The notes beneath the pieces were generated by a model that searched no databases, was not told the origin of the DNA, and worked only from the letters and a program-made list of their open reading frames with translations. From WTGU01 sp965242855 (lineage in GTDB: Bacteria; Pseudomonadota; Alphaproteobacteria; UBA828): 64,000 nucleotides of DNA. The stretch is taken from the NCBI GenBank assembly GCA_965242855.1, contig OZ251509.1, positions 2,728,001 through 2,792,000 on the forward strand, given 5' to 3'. The position numbers and the translations under genes were made by a program. The first letter of the stretch is position 1. Every line of letters starts with the position of its first letter. Below, one piece after another: positions 9,016-18,028 of the stretch.

Positions 9016-11325
9016 ATGAAATGCCTGCTGGAGGAGTTGAGGAGACTCGACGCATTGCGCGATGGCGCTGCCGGCAATGATTGCGTTACCGAAGGGACGT
9101 TGGCTGCCATATCGCCGACCTACGCCGACAGGGAGGTGTTCGACCGTCTGTCTTCGACATTGGTCGACGCCTTGCGCAAGCGCGGTATCGATCGTCTCTA
9201 TCAACATCAAGCAGAGGCGATCCTGAAAGCTTTGGACGGGAAAAATGTCGTTTTACAGGCACCCACAGCCAGCGGAAAATCTCTCGCTTTCCAGGTGCCG
9301 ATGATAGAGACGCTTTTTCATGAACCCAAAAGTCACGCGCTCATGCTCTACCCTACCAAGGCGTTGGCGCTCGATCAGCGGGATCAGCTTAATAATCTTG
9401 TGAACCATATCCAAGGCCGAGAGATCAGCTCGTGGTGGTATGACGGAGATACGGATCGGGAGCATCGTAAGCCGCTCAGGGAAAATCCACCGAATATTCT
9501 TATCACCAACCCGGACATGCTTCATAACAGTTTTCTGGGACACGCCGATCAGTGGCATAAGTTCTTCGATGGTTTGAAATGGATTGTTGTTGACGAGATT
9601 CACGAATATCGAGGTTATTTCAGCTCTAATGTCTCGATGATCTTGCGGCGTTTCTCTCATCATCTTTCTCAGCGGGATATACGCCCTCAATTTTTTCTGA
9701 GCTCGGCAACTTGCGCGAACGCCGGAGAGCATGCAAATAATCTCACGGGATTGTCATTTGCAGAAATTAAAGCAGGTAGCAGTATCCGACCGCAGAGGAG
9801 ATTTTATTTTGTCCAACCGAATATTCCAGATCACCAATATTGGGACATCCTACAGCTAAGGACGGTTAAAGCAGGCCTCGCTTGCCTCCGGAGCGGGAAG
9901 TCTGTCTTGGCCTTCTGTCCGACGAGGAAATTTGCGGAGGCTTGCCATCCAATTGCAATGCAAGAGATTGGCGAACTTCATCAACCGCATATCGACCCCG
10001 AGGCAATCAAGGTGTTCCGGTCAGGTCTCGGCACGGATGAACGCCATGGTATTCAGGCCGGCCTCAAAAACGGTTCGGTGCGTTTGGTGTTTACCACTAA
10101 TGCGCTCGAACTCGGGATCGACATCGGCGGCCTTGATGGAGTCATTCTCGCGGGATTTCCCGATAGCATGATGTCCGCATGGCAGCGCATCGGACGTGCC
10201 GGACGCAACTGGGAATCCGAAGCATTTGTTCTCTATTATGCCCGCAACAACCCTCTTGACCGATTCTATGCATCTAACCTTGACATGCTTCTGAACAAGC
10301 CTCTTGACGACTTGGTCGTCAACCCAGGAAACGAAGACTTGATCGAGAAGCATGTCCCGTCACTTCTGTTTGAAACCGATAATCTTGACGGGGGAAGTGA
10401 TATTTTGGGTCAGGCTCTGTACAGTGCCGCCGTCGACAAAAAGAAACGCGGAGCGCGGCCGGTACGGAGTGGAAAATGGCGGCCTCACTCCACCGTTGAT
10501 ATTCGAGGTGGCGGAAGTGGTAGCTTCAAGCTTCAGCACGAATCAAGAACGATCGGAACGTTATCCGGTCAACAACAATTCCGCGAAGCATATGAGCGGG
10601 CGATCTACATGCATGGTGGAAAAAAGTTTCGCGTTGAAGGTATATCTTTAACCGGCAGCGGAGGCGAAATCACTCTAGGCCCTGTAGAACAGAACTTGAA
10701 GACCAATGCAGCTATGTTTACGACGATTGCCGAGCAGGAAATTTATGATGGGAAGCGATGGACATCCGGGAGCATCGTAATCAGTGCGTATTATGGTAAA
10801 GCACTGATCACAGAGGCTATCAATTCTATTGAAGAAATCGACGATCGAACTGGGGATGTAAGAGATCGGTGGCAGCCGCAGATGAATTCAGCCAAGTTTG
10901 GCCGCGCACACGCCTGCTGGATCTGCCAAGAGACGGAATCAGACGAGACAATCTCGGGCATTGCCGTTCTGCAACACCTTCTTCGTGTCGGTGCAACCTT
11001 TTCCATTCCTCTTGATGCACACGATATCTTTCCTCACGCTGTTTCCAAAGATCGGAAAGCCTATATCGTGGAGAGCTATCCTGGTGGAATCGGTATCGCC
11101 CGGAAAATTCTTGATCGATGGCAGAGCATTCTGGAAACTGGCATAAGGGTTGCGGAATCGTGCAGTTGTGGAAGAGGGTGTCCTAATTGCATTGTTCCCC
11201 CACGTTCTCGGGAGGAACTCGATAAAAATGCCGGCCTTTCACTGGCGCGCTCGCTGTTGAATGCCACACAAAACCCCTACGACTTCAAGTTCGTCAACAA
11301 CCTTTGGGAACCGGCTGGCACATAG
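9016..11325 (+). CDS. DEAD/DEAH-box helicase with DUF1998 zinc domain (MrfA/YprA-like)
   Basis: A 769-residue superfamily 2 helicase. Motif I is APTASGKS (82-89), motif II DEIH (193-196), motif III SSAT (229-232) and motif VI QRIGRAGR (389-396). The C-terminal half carries the DUF1998 region (VESYPGGIGIARKIL) and ends in a four-cysteine cluster, Cys716, 718, 722 and 725, with the spacing C-x-C-x3-C-x2-C. This layout is that of Bacillus MrfA, a helicase of mitomycin-lesion repair; DUF1998 also occurs in defence proteins such as DrmB of DISARM. The gene is clearly more A/T-rich than its neighbours, has its own promoter and stands alone between core genes rnd and thiL, so it was probably acquired horizontally. 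No MrfB-type partner follows it. Repair is the likelier role, defence is possible. Confidence 0.87.
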   Translation: MKCLLEELRRLDALRDGAAGNDCVTEGTLAAISPTYADREVFDRLSSTLVDALRKRGIDRLYQHQAEAILKALDGKNVVLQAPTASGKSLAFQVPMIETLFHEPKSHALMLYPTKALALDQRDQLNNLVNHIQGREISSWWYDGDTDREHRKPLRENPPNILITNPDMLHNSFLGHADQWHKFFDGLKWIVVDEIHEYRGYFSSNVSMILRRFSHHLSQRDIRPQFFLSSATCANAGEHANNLTGLSFAEIKAGSSIRPQRRFYFVQPNIPDHQYWDILQLRTVKAGLACLRSGKSVLAFCPTRKFAEACHPIAMQEIGELHQPHIDPEAIKVFRSGLGTDERHGIQAGLKNGSVRLVFTTNALELGIDIGGLDGVILAGFPDSMMSAWQRIGRAGRNWESEAFVLYYARNNPLDRFYASNLDMLLNKPLDDLVVNPGNEDLIEKHVPSLLFETDNLDGGSDILGQALYSAAVDKKKRGARPVRSGKWRPHSTVDIRGGGSGSFKLQHESRTIGTLSGQQQFREAYERAIYMHGGKKFRVEGISLTGSGGEITLGPVEQNLKTNAAMFTTIAEQEIYDGKRWTSGSIVISAYYGKALITEAINSIEEIDDRTGDVRDRWQPQMNSAKFGRAHACWICQETESDETISGIAVLQHLLRVGATFSIPLDAHDIFPHAVSKDRKAYIVESYPGGIGIARKILDRWQSILETGIRVAESCSCGRGCPNCIVPPRSREELDKNAGLSLARSLLNATQNPYDFKFVNNLWEPAGT

Positions 11326-11387
11326 TCAACCTGGGCACCATTGATATGCCACCTCCCAAAGACAGCCGTGAGTGATGGGCGCAGATC

Positions 11388-12383
11388 CTACGACCAAGCG
11401 TGCCGATAGCCGGTGTGTTCGAGGGAGAGCGGGTGGCCGGCGCCGTCGAAGACGCTGACGCCGTGGCCGGCGCCCAAGGCGCCGATGCGGGCCAGCGGCA
11501 GGTCCAGGGTGCGGCCCAGCGCCGCCACCGCGCCGCGCCGTGCCGGGGGCGCCGCGAACAGGAGCTCGTAATCGTCGCCGCCGGCCAGCAGGTCCGCGAT
11601 CCCGGCCTCGGGCGAGGCCAGAGCGCGGGCGGCGGCGGCGGAGAGGGGAACCGCGTCCGCCGAAACGCGGGCCGCCGTGCCCGACTCCGCGCAGAGATGG
11701 GTGAGATCGGCGACCAGCCCGTCGGAGACGTCGAGGGCGGCGGAGGCCACCCCGCGCAACCCCCGGCCCAGCGCGAGCCGGGGCGATGGCAGGCGGAAGC
11801 GTTCGGCGAGGAAGACGCGGTCCGCAGGCGCGAGCGCTCGCAGGCCGCCGCGCGCGACCCGGAGGCCGAGGGCCGCGTCGCCGATCGTGCCCGAGACGTA
11901 GAGGTCGTCGCCGGCGGCGGCGCCGGCGCGCGTGAGCGCCGCGCCTTCAGGCACGGTTCCGAAGGCGGTCAGGGACAGCACCGCCGGCCCCTCGCTCGCC
12001 ACCATGTCGCCGCCGATCAGCACCACGCCGAACTGCGCCTGATCGAGGGCGAGACCGCCGGCGAAGCCCTCGATCCACGACGCCGGGAGGCTGCGCGGCA
12101 GGGCGAGGCCCAGCGCGTAGGAGAGCGCCTCCGCGCCCATCGCCGCCAGGTCCGAGAGGTTCACGCGCAGGAGCCGCCGGGCGACGGCCGCCGGGTTTTC
12201 GTCCGGCAAGTAGTGCACGCCGGCCACCATCAGGTCCTTGCTCACGACGAGGGTTGCACCGGCGGGCGGCGCCACCGTCGCGCCGTCGTTGCGCAGCCCG
12301 AAGGCGCCCGGCGCGGCGCGGCTCAACGGCGCGAACAGGCGGCGGACGAGGTCGAACTCACTCCCTCGGTGGCGGCTCGTCAT
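11388..12383 (-). CDS. thiL: thiamine-phosphate kinase
   Basis: Phosphorylates thiamine monophosphate to thiamine diphosphate. 331 residues from the ATG at 12383, which restores the family N-terminus (SEFDLVRRLFAPL). Seen are the NDGATVAPPAGATLVVSKDLMVAGVHY segment, the metal/ATP-binding NLSDLAAMGA, LIGGDMVASEGP, LDVSDGLVADLTHL and the GGDDYELLFA signature. The open frame extends upstream over nusB but that part is arginine-rich non-coding sequence. It is last in the rpiB-to-thiL run and overlaps nusB by 26 bases. Confidence 0.94.
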   Translation of the reverse strand: MTSRHRGSEFDLVRRLFAPLSRAAPGAFGLRNDGATVAPPAGATLVVSKDLMVAGVHYLPDENPAAVARRLLRVNLSDLAAMGAEALSYALGLALPRSLPASWIEGFAGGLALDQAQFGVVLIGGDMVASEGPAVLSLTAFGTVPEGAALTRAGAAAGDDLYVSGTIGDAALGLRVARGGLRALAPADRVFLAERFRLPSPRLALGRGLRGVASAALDVSDGLVADLTHLCAESGTAARVSADAVPLSAAAARALASPEAGIADLLAGGDDYELLFAAPPARRGAVAALGRTLDLPLARIGALGAGHGVSVFDGAGHPLSLEHTGYRHAWS

Positions 12384-12876
12384 CCTCCGTCGCCTCCGCC
12401 ATCTCGACCGCGCGCAGGCGCCGCGCCAGGGTGTCGAGCGCGCCGTTGACGAAGGCGGGCTCGCGGCCGGAAAAGAAGGCGCGGGCGAGTTCGACATATT
12501 CGTCGATGACCACGCGGGCCGGCACTTCGGGGCAGGTGAAGAGCTCACACGCGGCCGCCCGCATCAGGGCGCGCAGGACCGCTCCCAGCCGCTCCAGGCT
12601 CCAGCGCTCCGCGAGACTGTCCGCCACCAGGGCGTCGATCTCCCGGGCCCTTGCCGACGCCTCGCGCACCGTGTGCTCGAAATGGCGGCGGTGGGGCCTG
12701 ACGAAGCGTGCGCCGTCGAGGTCGTGCCCCACGCGGTGACGCAGGAACTCCTCGATCACCGAGTCCGCCGGCCGGCCGGACAGTTCGATCTGATAGAGCG
12801 CCTGGACGCTGGCGAGCCGCGCGCCGCTGCGCCGCGGGCGGGAGGCCGCTTCGTCCCGGTCGGCGCCGGCCGACAC
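12358..12876 (-). CDS. nusB: transcription antitermination factor NusB
   Basis: An all-helical RNA-binding protein that acts with NusE on boxA in rRNA antitermination. The family core is visible (ARLASVQALYQIELSG, VRPHRRHFEHTV, PARVVIDEYVELARAFFSGREPAFVNGALDTLAR). A GTG at 12876, six bases beyond the start of the ribH stop codon, gives 172 residues, the usual length. An ATG at 12960 would add 28 atypical residues overlapping ribH, so it is disfavoured. The ribH-nusB-thiL order is widely conserved. Confidence 0.92.
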   Translation of the reverse strand: MSAGADRDEAASRPRRSGARLASVQALYQIELSGRPADSVIEEFLRHRVGHDLDGARFVRPHRRHFEHTVREASARAREIDALVADSLAERWSLERLGAVLRALMRAAACELFTCPEVPARVVIDEYVELARAFFSGREPAFVNGALDTLARRLRAVEMAEATEDDEPPPRE

Positions 12877-12881
12877 CGCGC

Positions 12882-13340
12882 CTATTCCCGCGCCCGCGCC
12901 GCGAGGACGCCGCGCACCGCCATCATCGCGAGGCAGGCCCGTGCCGCGGCGGCGCCGCAATTCCGCTGGTCGACCGCCGCCCGCTCCCAGGCCTGATCGC
13001 GGGTCTCGGCGGTGATCACGCCGAAGCCGAGGGCGATGCCGTGGCGCGCGGAGAGGGTGGCGAGCCCGCCCGCGCAGGCGGCGCAGACGTGATCGTAATG
13101 GCTGGTCTCCCCGCGGATCACGCAGCCGAGCGCGATGAAGCCGTCGTAACGGTCGCCCGGGAGCGCCAGCGCCAGCGCCAGCGCCGCCGGGAGCTCGAAA
13201 GCCCCAGGGACGCTGATCCGCTCGTGGCGCGGCGCCTCCGGCGCGGCGTCCAGCACGGCGACCGCGCCGGCGACCAGTTGATCGGCGATGTCGCCGTAGA
13301 AACGCGAATCGAGGACGAGAACGCGCGCCCGCTCAGCCAT
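12882..13340 (-). CDS. ribH: 6,7-dimethyl-8-ribityllumazine synthase
   Basis: Condenses 5-amino-6-ribitylaminouracil with 3,4-dihydroxy-2-butanone 4-phosphate, the step before riboflavin synthase. 152 residues. Family landmarks are SVPGAFELPAAL, the ALGCVIRGETSHYDHVC active-site loop and GFGVITAETRDQAWERA. It overlaps ribBX by 8 bases, so the two are translationally coupled. Confidence 0.96.
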   Translation of the reverse strand: MAERARVLVLDSRFYGDIADQLVAGAVAVLDAAPEAPRHERISVPGAFELPAALALALALPGDRYDGFIALGCVIRGETSHYDHVCAACAGGLATLSARHGIALGFGVITAETRDQAWERAAVDQRNCGAAAARACLAMMAVRGVLAARARE

Positions 13341-14490
13341 GGCGCGCGTCCAATCCGGCGCGCCGCGCCCCGTCCGGGAGCGGCCGCCGGCCCGCGACCT
13401 TGAGGCCGTAGCCGTCGAGGCCGACGATGGTCCACTGGGTGTTGTGCAGCAGGATCAGGTTGCGGACGCCGAGATCGATGAGGATCTGCGCGCCGACCCC
13501 GTAATCCCGCAGGCCGCCGGCGTCCTGACCGTCGCGCCGGGCGGGAAGCGGATCCGGGATGGGCGACCCGCGCCGCTCGCGGATGACGATCACGACTCCG
13601 CGGCCCTCCTTGCCGACGGTCCGCAGCGCGGCCTGGAGCTTGCCGGTGTGCTCGCTCGCGGCGGCGCCGAGGCCGTCGTCGAGCAGGTTGAACGCATGCA
13701 CGCGCACAGGCACCGGTCCGCCGTCCGCCACGTCCCCCTTCACGAGCGCGACATGCTCGATCTTCTCGATCGTGTCGGCATAGACGAGCATGCGGAAGGG
13801 GCCGCCATGGTGGGAATCGAACGCGGTCTCCCGCACCCGCTCGACGATCGCGTCATGGCGCAATCGGTATGCGATCAGGTCCGCGATGGTCGCGATCTTT
13901 ATCTCGTGGCGTTGCGCGAAAGCCACGAGATCCGGCATCCGCGCCATGCTCCCGTCGTCGTTCATGATCTCGCAGATCACCGCCGAAGGGTTGAGGCCGG
14001 CCAGGCGCGCGATATCGACGCTCGCCTCCGTGTGCCCGGTGCGGACCAGCACGCCGCCGTCGCGGGCGGCGAGCGGAAAGACGTGCCCCGGCGATGTCAG
14101 GTCGTCCGGCCCGCGGTTGGGGTCGATGGCGACGGAAATCGTGCGCGCGCGGTCCGATGCGGAGATCCCGGTGGTGATCCCCTCGCGCGCTTCGATGGAG
14201 ACGGTGAAGGCCGTGTCGTGGCGGGATTCGTTGCGCTTCGGCATCAGTTCCAGGCCGAGGGCGCGCACCCGCTCGGCGCTCAGGGCGAGGCAGATCAGGC
14301 CGCGCCCGTACCTGGCCATGAAGTTGATGGCCTCGGGCGTGGCCATCTGGGCGGAGATCACCAGATCGCCCTCGTTCTCCCGCTCCTCGTCGTCAGCGAG
14401 GATGATCATCCGCCCGTTGCGGAATTCCTCGACCGCCTCCTCGACCGACGAGAGGTTGTACGCCGGTGCGATTCGCGGCATCTGGACCAT
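13333..14490 (-). CDS. ribB: 3,4-dihydroxy-2-butanone-4-phosphate synthase with degenerate GTP cyclohydrolase II-like domain (RibBX type)
   Basis: The N-terminal half (about residues 10-210) is a complete RibB: ILADDEERENEGDLV, RHDTAFTVSIEA, TSPGHVFPLAARDGGVLVRTGHTEASVD. The C-terminal half resembles RibA but lacks the zinc-binding cysteines; where active enzymes have an HSECLTGD...RCDCG block this one reads VRVHAFNLLDDGLGAAASEH. It therefore most likely lacks GTP cyclohydrolase II activity, like the described RibBX proteins, and a true ribA must be elsewhere. 385 residues, start overlapping the ribE stop by one base (TGATG). Confidence 0.92.
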   Translation of the reverse strand: MVQMPRIAPAYNLSSVEEAVEEFRNGRMIILADDEERENEGDLVISAQMATPEAINFMARYGRGLICLALSAERVRALGLELMPKRNESRHDTAFTVSIEAREGITTGISASDRARTISVAIDPNRGPDDLTSPGHVFPLAARDGGVLVRTGHTEASVDIARLAGLNPSAVICEIMNDDGSMARMPDLVAFAQRHEIKIATIADLIAYRLRHDAIVERVRETAFDSHHGGPFRMLVYADTIEKIEHVALVKGDVADGGPVPVRVHAFNLLDDGLGAAASEHTGKLQAALRTVGKEGRGVVIVIRERRGSPIPDPLPARRDGQDAGGLRDYGVGAQILIDLGVRNLILLHNTQWTIVGLDGYGLKVAGRRPLPDGARRAGLDARHG

Positions 14491-15083
14491 CAGCTCCGTG
14501 CGTGCAGACGCGCAACGTAGCGCGCGATCAGGTCGACCTCAAGGTTGAGCCGGTCGCCCGGCGCGCGGGCGCCCAGGGTGGTCACCGCCCGGGTGTGGGG
14601 GATGAGATTGACCCCGAACGCCCCGCCCTCCACCTCGTTCACCGTGAGCGACACCCCGTCGAGGGCGATCGCGCCCTTGGCCGCGATCAGGCTCTCCAAC
14701 GCCGCCGGGGCGCGCACCGACAGGCGCAGCGAGCCGCCGTCCGGCGCCACGGCCTCGACGACCCCGAGGCCGTCGACATGGCCCGTGACCAGATGCCCGC
14801 CGACCTCGTCGCCCAACCGGAGGGCGCGCTCCAGGTTGACCCGCGTGCCCGCCCGCCAGCCGCCGACGGTGGTCCGACTCGCCGTCTCGCCCGAAACGTC
14901 GACGGTGAACCACCCCGGCCCCTTGTCCACCACCGTGAGGCACGGCCCGGAACAGGCGATGGACGCGCCGATGGCGATGGTTCCGGTGTCGTAGGCGGTT
15001 TCGATTTCGAGCCGCCGGTCGCCGCCTTCCGCCGCGGTCACCGTGCGCAGCAAGCCGATATCGGTGACGATCCCCGCGAACAT
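14490..15083 (-). CDS. ribE: riboflavin synthase, alpha subunit
   Basis: Dismutates two 6,7-dimethyl-8-ribityllumazine molecules to riboflavin. 197 residues from the ATG at 15083, beginning with the conserved MFAGIVTDIG. Two lumazine-binding repeats are visible, the first with ASIACSGPCLTVVD and GETASRTT, the second with GGHLVTGHVDG and GVSLTVNEV. It overlaps ribD by one base and ribB by one base. Confidence 0.95.
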   Translation of the reverse strand: MFAGIVTDIGLLRTVTAAEGGDRRLEIETAYDTGTIAIGASIACSGPCLTVVDKGPGWFTVDVSGETASRTTVGGWRAGTRVNLERALRLGDEVGGHLVTGHVDGLGVVEAVAPDGGSLRLSVRAPAALESLIAAKGAIALDGVSLTVNEVEGGAFGVNLIPHTRAVTTLGARAPGDRLNLEVDLIARYVARLHARS

Positions 15084-16204
15084 CACCCGGACGCCGGAAC
15101 CAGAATTTCCATCACATCCGGGCCGACGTGCTCCGTGGAGACGCGCGCGAAGCGCGGCGCTTCGGCGACCCGCTCCACCCCCAACGCGGCGAGCGCCGGG
15201 GCGCCGTCGCCGCCGATCAGGGCGGGTGCGCGGAACCAGGCGATTCGATCGATCAGCCCGGCCCGGAGCAGCGCCGCCGCGAGGCGGCCGCCGCCCTCGA
15301 CCAGGACCCGGGTGAGGCCGCGTGCGGCCAGCTCCTCGAGCGCGGCCCGGAGGTCCACCCTCCCGTCGGCACCCGCCGCCACCTCCGCGACGCAGGCGCC
15401 GGTATGCGCGTAGGCGGCGCGGCGTTCCCGGTCGAGGAGCGTCGGCGTGGACAGGATCCACGTCGGATGCGCGCGTGCATCGGTCAGCAGTCGGTGGCCC
15501 GCGGGCAGGCGGGTCGTGCCGTCGATCACGACGCGCACCGGGCTGCGGTCCGCCATGCCGGGGAGGCGGCAGGTGAGCGCCGGGTCATCGGCCACGGCGG
15601 TGGCGCCGCCCACGACCACCGCGTCGTGGCCGGCGCGCAGCATGTGCCCGCGGGCGCGCGCCGGCGCATCGGTGATCCAGCGGCTGTCGCCGGAGCGCGC
15701 GGCGATCCGGCCGTCGAGACTGCTCGCCGTCTTGAGCGTCACGAGCGGGCGGCCGCGCTCCATGCGCGACAGGAAGCCCGCGTTCACGGCACGCGCCTCG
15801 TCGGCCATGCAATCGCGCGCCACCTCGACTCCGGCCGTCTCCAGCGCGGCGATGCCGCGGCCGTCGACTCGCGGGTCCGGGTCCGGGAGCGCGACCACGG
15901 CGCGGGCGATTCCCGCCCAGATCAGCGCATCCGCGCAAGGGCCGGTCGCGCCGCGATGGGCGCAGGGCTCCAGCGTGACGTAGCAGGTGGCGCCGCGGGC
16001 GGCTTCCCCGGCGCGGGCGAGCGCCTCGGTCTCCGCGTGGGGCCGGCCGCCCGGTTGGGTCCAGCCGCGGCCCACGATCCGCCCGCCGCGTGCGATCACG
16101 CAGCCGACCGCCGGGTTGGGCCACACCGAGCCGAGGCCGCGCCGTGCCAGCGCCAGCGCCAGCGCCATGAAGCGGCGATCAAGGGCCGGACCGGCCGCCG
16201 TCAT
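15083..16204 (-). CDS. ribD: bifunctional riboflavin deaminase/reductase
   Basis: Deaminates the pyrimidine intermediate and then reduces its ribosyl side chain. 373 residues. The N-terminal cytidine-deaminase domain has the zinc site PHAETEAL and LEPCAHRGATGPCADAL. The C-terminal reductase domain shows TLKTASSLDGRIA, GHDAVVVGGATAVADDP and RVLVEGGGRLAAALL. It begins 4 bases after the nrdR stop codon. No FMN riboswitch was seen in the short spacers of this run. Confidence 0.95.
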   Translation of the reverse strand: MTAAGPALDRRFMALALALARRGLGSVWPNPAVGCVIARGGRIVGRGWTQPGGRPHAETEALARAGEAARGATCYVTLEPCAHRGATGPCADALIWAGIARAVVALPDPDPRVDGRGIAALETAGVEVARDCMADEARAVNAGFLSRMERGRPLVTLKTASSLDGRIAARSGDSRWITDAPARARGHMLRAGHDAVVVGGATAVADDPALTCRLPGMADRSPVRVVIDGTTRLPAGHRLLTDARAHPTWILSTPTLLDRERRAAYAHTGACVAEVAAGADGRVDLRAALEELAARGLTRVLVEGGGRLAAALLRAGLIDRIAWFRAPALIGGDGAPALAALGVERVAEAPRFARVSTEHVGPDVMEILVPASG

Positions 16205-16208
16205 CGGC

Positions 16209-16667
16209 TCACGCCCGTTCGTCGCTCAGGCCGCCGATGAACTCCTCGAAATCCTTCTTCTCGCGGAAGTTCCGGTAAACGGAGGCGAAGCGGACATAGG
16301 CGACCTGGTCGAGGCTGGCCAGCGCGTCCATCACCATCTCCCCTATCACGGTGCTCGGGATCTCGGCCTCGCCCAGGCTCTCGAGCCGGCGCACGATACC
16401 GGTGACGATCTGGTCGACCCGCTCGGGCTCGACCGGCCGCTTGCGCAGGGCGATCCGCATCGACCGCGCCATCTTCTCGCGCTCGAACAGCACCCGCCGG
16501 CCGCCGCTCTTGATCACCGTGAGCTCGCGGAGCTGGATGCGCTCGAAGGTCGTGAAGCGCCCGGCGCAATTGACGCATTGGCGTCGCCGCCTGATCGCCG
16601 TGCTGTCCTCCGTCGGCCGTGAATCCTTCACCTGCGTGTCGTCGTTTCCGCAAAACGGACAGCGCAT
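16209..16667 (-). CDS. nrdR: ribonucleotide reductase repressor NrdR
   Basis: A zinc-ribbon plus ATP-cone repressor that senses nucleotide levels and binds NrdR boxes ahead of ribonucleotide reductase genes. 152 residues. The zinc ribbon has Cys3, Cys6, Cys31 and Cys34 (MRCPFCGND, RRQCVNC), and the ATP-cone reads VIKSGGRRVLFEREKMARSMRIALRKRPVE. It lies between glyA and ribD, its usual place. nrdJ at the left edge of the window is a plausible target, but its promoter is outside the window. Confidence 0.97.
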   Translation of the reverse strand: MRCPFCGNDDTQVKDSRPTEDSTAIRRRRQCVNCAGRFTTFERIQLRELTVIKSGGRRVLFEREKMARSMRIALRKRPVEPERVDQIVTGIVRRLESLGEAEIPSTVIGEMVMDALASLDQVAYVRFASVYRNFREKKDFEEFIGGLSDERA

Positions 16668-16682
16668 GACGCTCCTCCCCGC

Positions 16683-17999
16683 TCAGGCGTGATCCGGATA
16701 GACCGGGAAGGCGCCGCACAGCGCCCGCACCCGCTCCCGGAGCTCCGGTGCCAGGGCCGCGCTCCCGCCTGGCGCGGCGGCCTCCCGGTCGAGCAGGTCG
16801 GCGATCCAGCCGGCGATGCGGCGAAATTCGGCCGGGCCGAAGCCGCGGCTGGTGGCCGCCGGCGAGCCCAGCCTGATGCCGGAGGTCACCCAGGGCTTCT
16901 CCGGATCGAAGGGCACGCCGTTCTTGTTGCAGGTGATGCCGGCTCGTTCCAGCGCCGCTTCGGCGCGCTTTCCCGTCAATCCCCTGGAGCGGAGATCGAC
17001 GAGCAGGAGATGGCTGTCCGTCCCGCCCGAGACGATGTCGTAGCCGCGGGCGGCGAGCGACGCGGCCAGGGTCCGCGCGTTGCGCACGACACGCGCGGCG
17101 TAGTCCCTGAAAGCGGGGGTCGCCGCCTCGCCCAGCGCCACCGCCTTGGCGGCGACGACGTGCTCCAGCGGCCCTCCCTGGAGCCCGGGAAAAACCGCGG
17201 CGTCCACCCGTTTCGCCAGCGCCTCGTCGTCGGTCAGGATCATGCCGCCGCGGGGGCCGCGCAGCGTCTTGTGCGTGGTCGTCGTGACGATGTGGGCGTG
17301 GGGAAAGGGGCTCGGATAGACCCCGGCCGCGACCAGGCCCGCGAAATGGGCCATATCGACCATGAAGAGCGCGCCGGCCGCGTCGGCGATCGCGCGAAAG
17401 CGCGCGAAGTCGATGATGCGTGGATAGGCCGAGCCGCCGGCCAGGATGAGCTTGGGCCTCTCCGCCCGGGCGAGGGCGGCGACCTCGTCGAAATCGATGC
17501 GGGAGTCCGCGCGGCGGACGCCGTATTGAACCGCCCTGAACCATTTCCCCGAAAGATTCGGCGCGGCACCGTGGGTCAGGTGCCCGCCGGCGGCGAGCGA
17601 CATGCCGAGAAACGTATCGCCCGGCTCCATCGAGGCGAGGAAGGCCGCCTGGTTGGCCTGCGCCCCGGAATGGGGCTGTACGTTCGCGAAACCGCAGTTG
17701 AAGAGCCGGGTCGCGCGCTCGATGGCGAGGCGCTCGCCGATATCGACGTTCTCGCAACCGCCGTAGTAGCGCCGTCCGGGATAGCCTTCGGCGTATTTGT
17801 TGGTGAGCACCGAACCCTGGGCCTCGAGGACCGCCCGGCTCACGATGTTCTCGGAGGCGATCAGCTCGACGGTGGTCCGCAACCGTTCGATCTCGCCCTC
17901 GACGGCCGCATGCACCGCCGCGTCGGCCTCCCGCAACGAGCGGGAAAAGAACGGGTCCGCCTCCGCCGCCCGGTCCCCCACGAGGGGCGAGACTGCCAT
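16683..17999 (-). CDS. glyA: serine hydroxymethyltransferase
   Basis: Converts serine and tetrahydrofolate to glycine and methylene-tetrahydrofolate, the one-carbon unit later reduced by MetF. 438 residues from the ATG at 17999. Family blocks: ELIASENIVSRAVLEAQGS, TNKYAEGYPGRRYYGG, NVQPHSGAQANQAA, the PLP-lysine segment VTTTTHKTLRGPRGG, and TSGIRLGSPAATSRGFG. The frame is open far upstream but that sequence overlaps rpiB. It is followed by nrdR after 15 bases. Confidence 0.97.
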   Translation of the reverse strand: MAVSPLVGDRAAEADPFFSRSLREADAAVHAAVEGEIERLRTTVELIASENIVSRAVLEAQGSVLTNKYAEGYPGRRYYGGCENVDIGERLAIERATRLFNCGFANVQPHSGAQANQAAFLASMEPGDTFLGMSLAAGGHLTHGAAPNLSGKWFRAVQYGVRRADSRIDFDEVAALARAERPKLILAGGSAYPRIIDFARFRAIADAAGALFMVDMAHFAGLVAAGVYPSPFPHAHIVTTTTHKTLRGPRGGMILTDDEALAKRVDAAVFPGLQGGPLEHVVAAKAVALGEAATPAFRDYAARVVRNARTLAASLAARGYDIVSGGTDSHLLLVDLRSRGLTGKRAEAALERAGITCNKNGVPFDPEKPWVTSGIRLGSPAATSRGFGPAEFRRIAGWIADLLDREAAAPGGSAALAPELRERVRALCGAFPVYPDHA

Positions 18000-18028
18000 G
18001 GCCGGACGATTCCCCCGCGGCGCCCGGT

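Noticed and set aside
8952..11387. Integrative element ends or direct repeats around the helicase gene
   Set aside because: No matching repeats, tRNA fragment or integrase were found on either side by eye.
16205..18028. FMN riboswitch for the rib genes or glycine riboswitch for glyA
   Set aside because: Spacers between rpiB, glyA, nrdR and ribD are 4-29 bases, too short for either aptamer.
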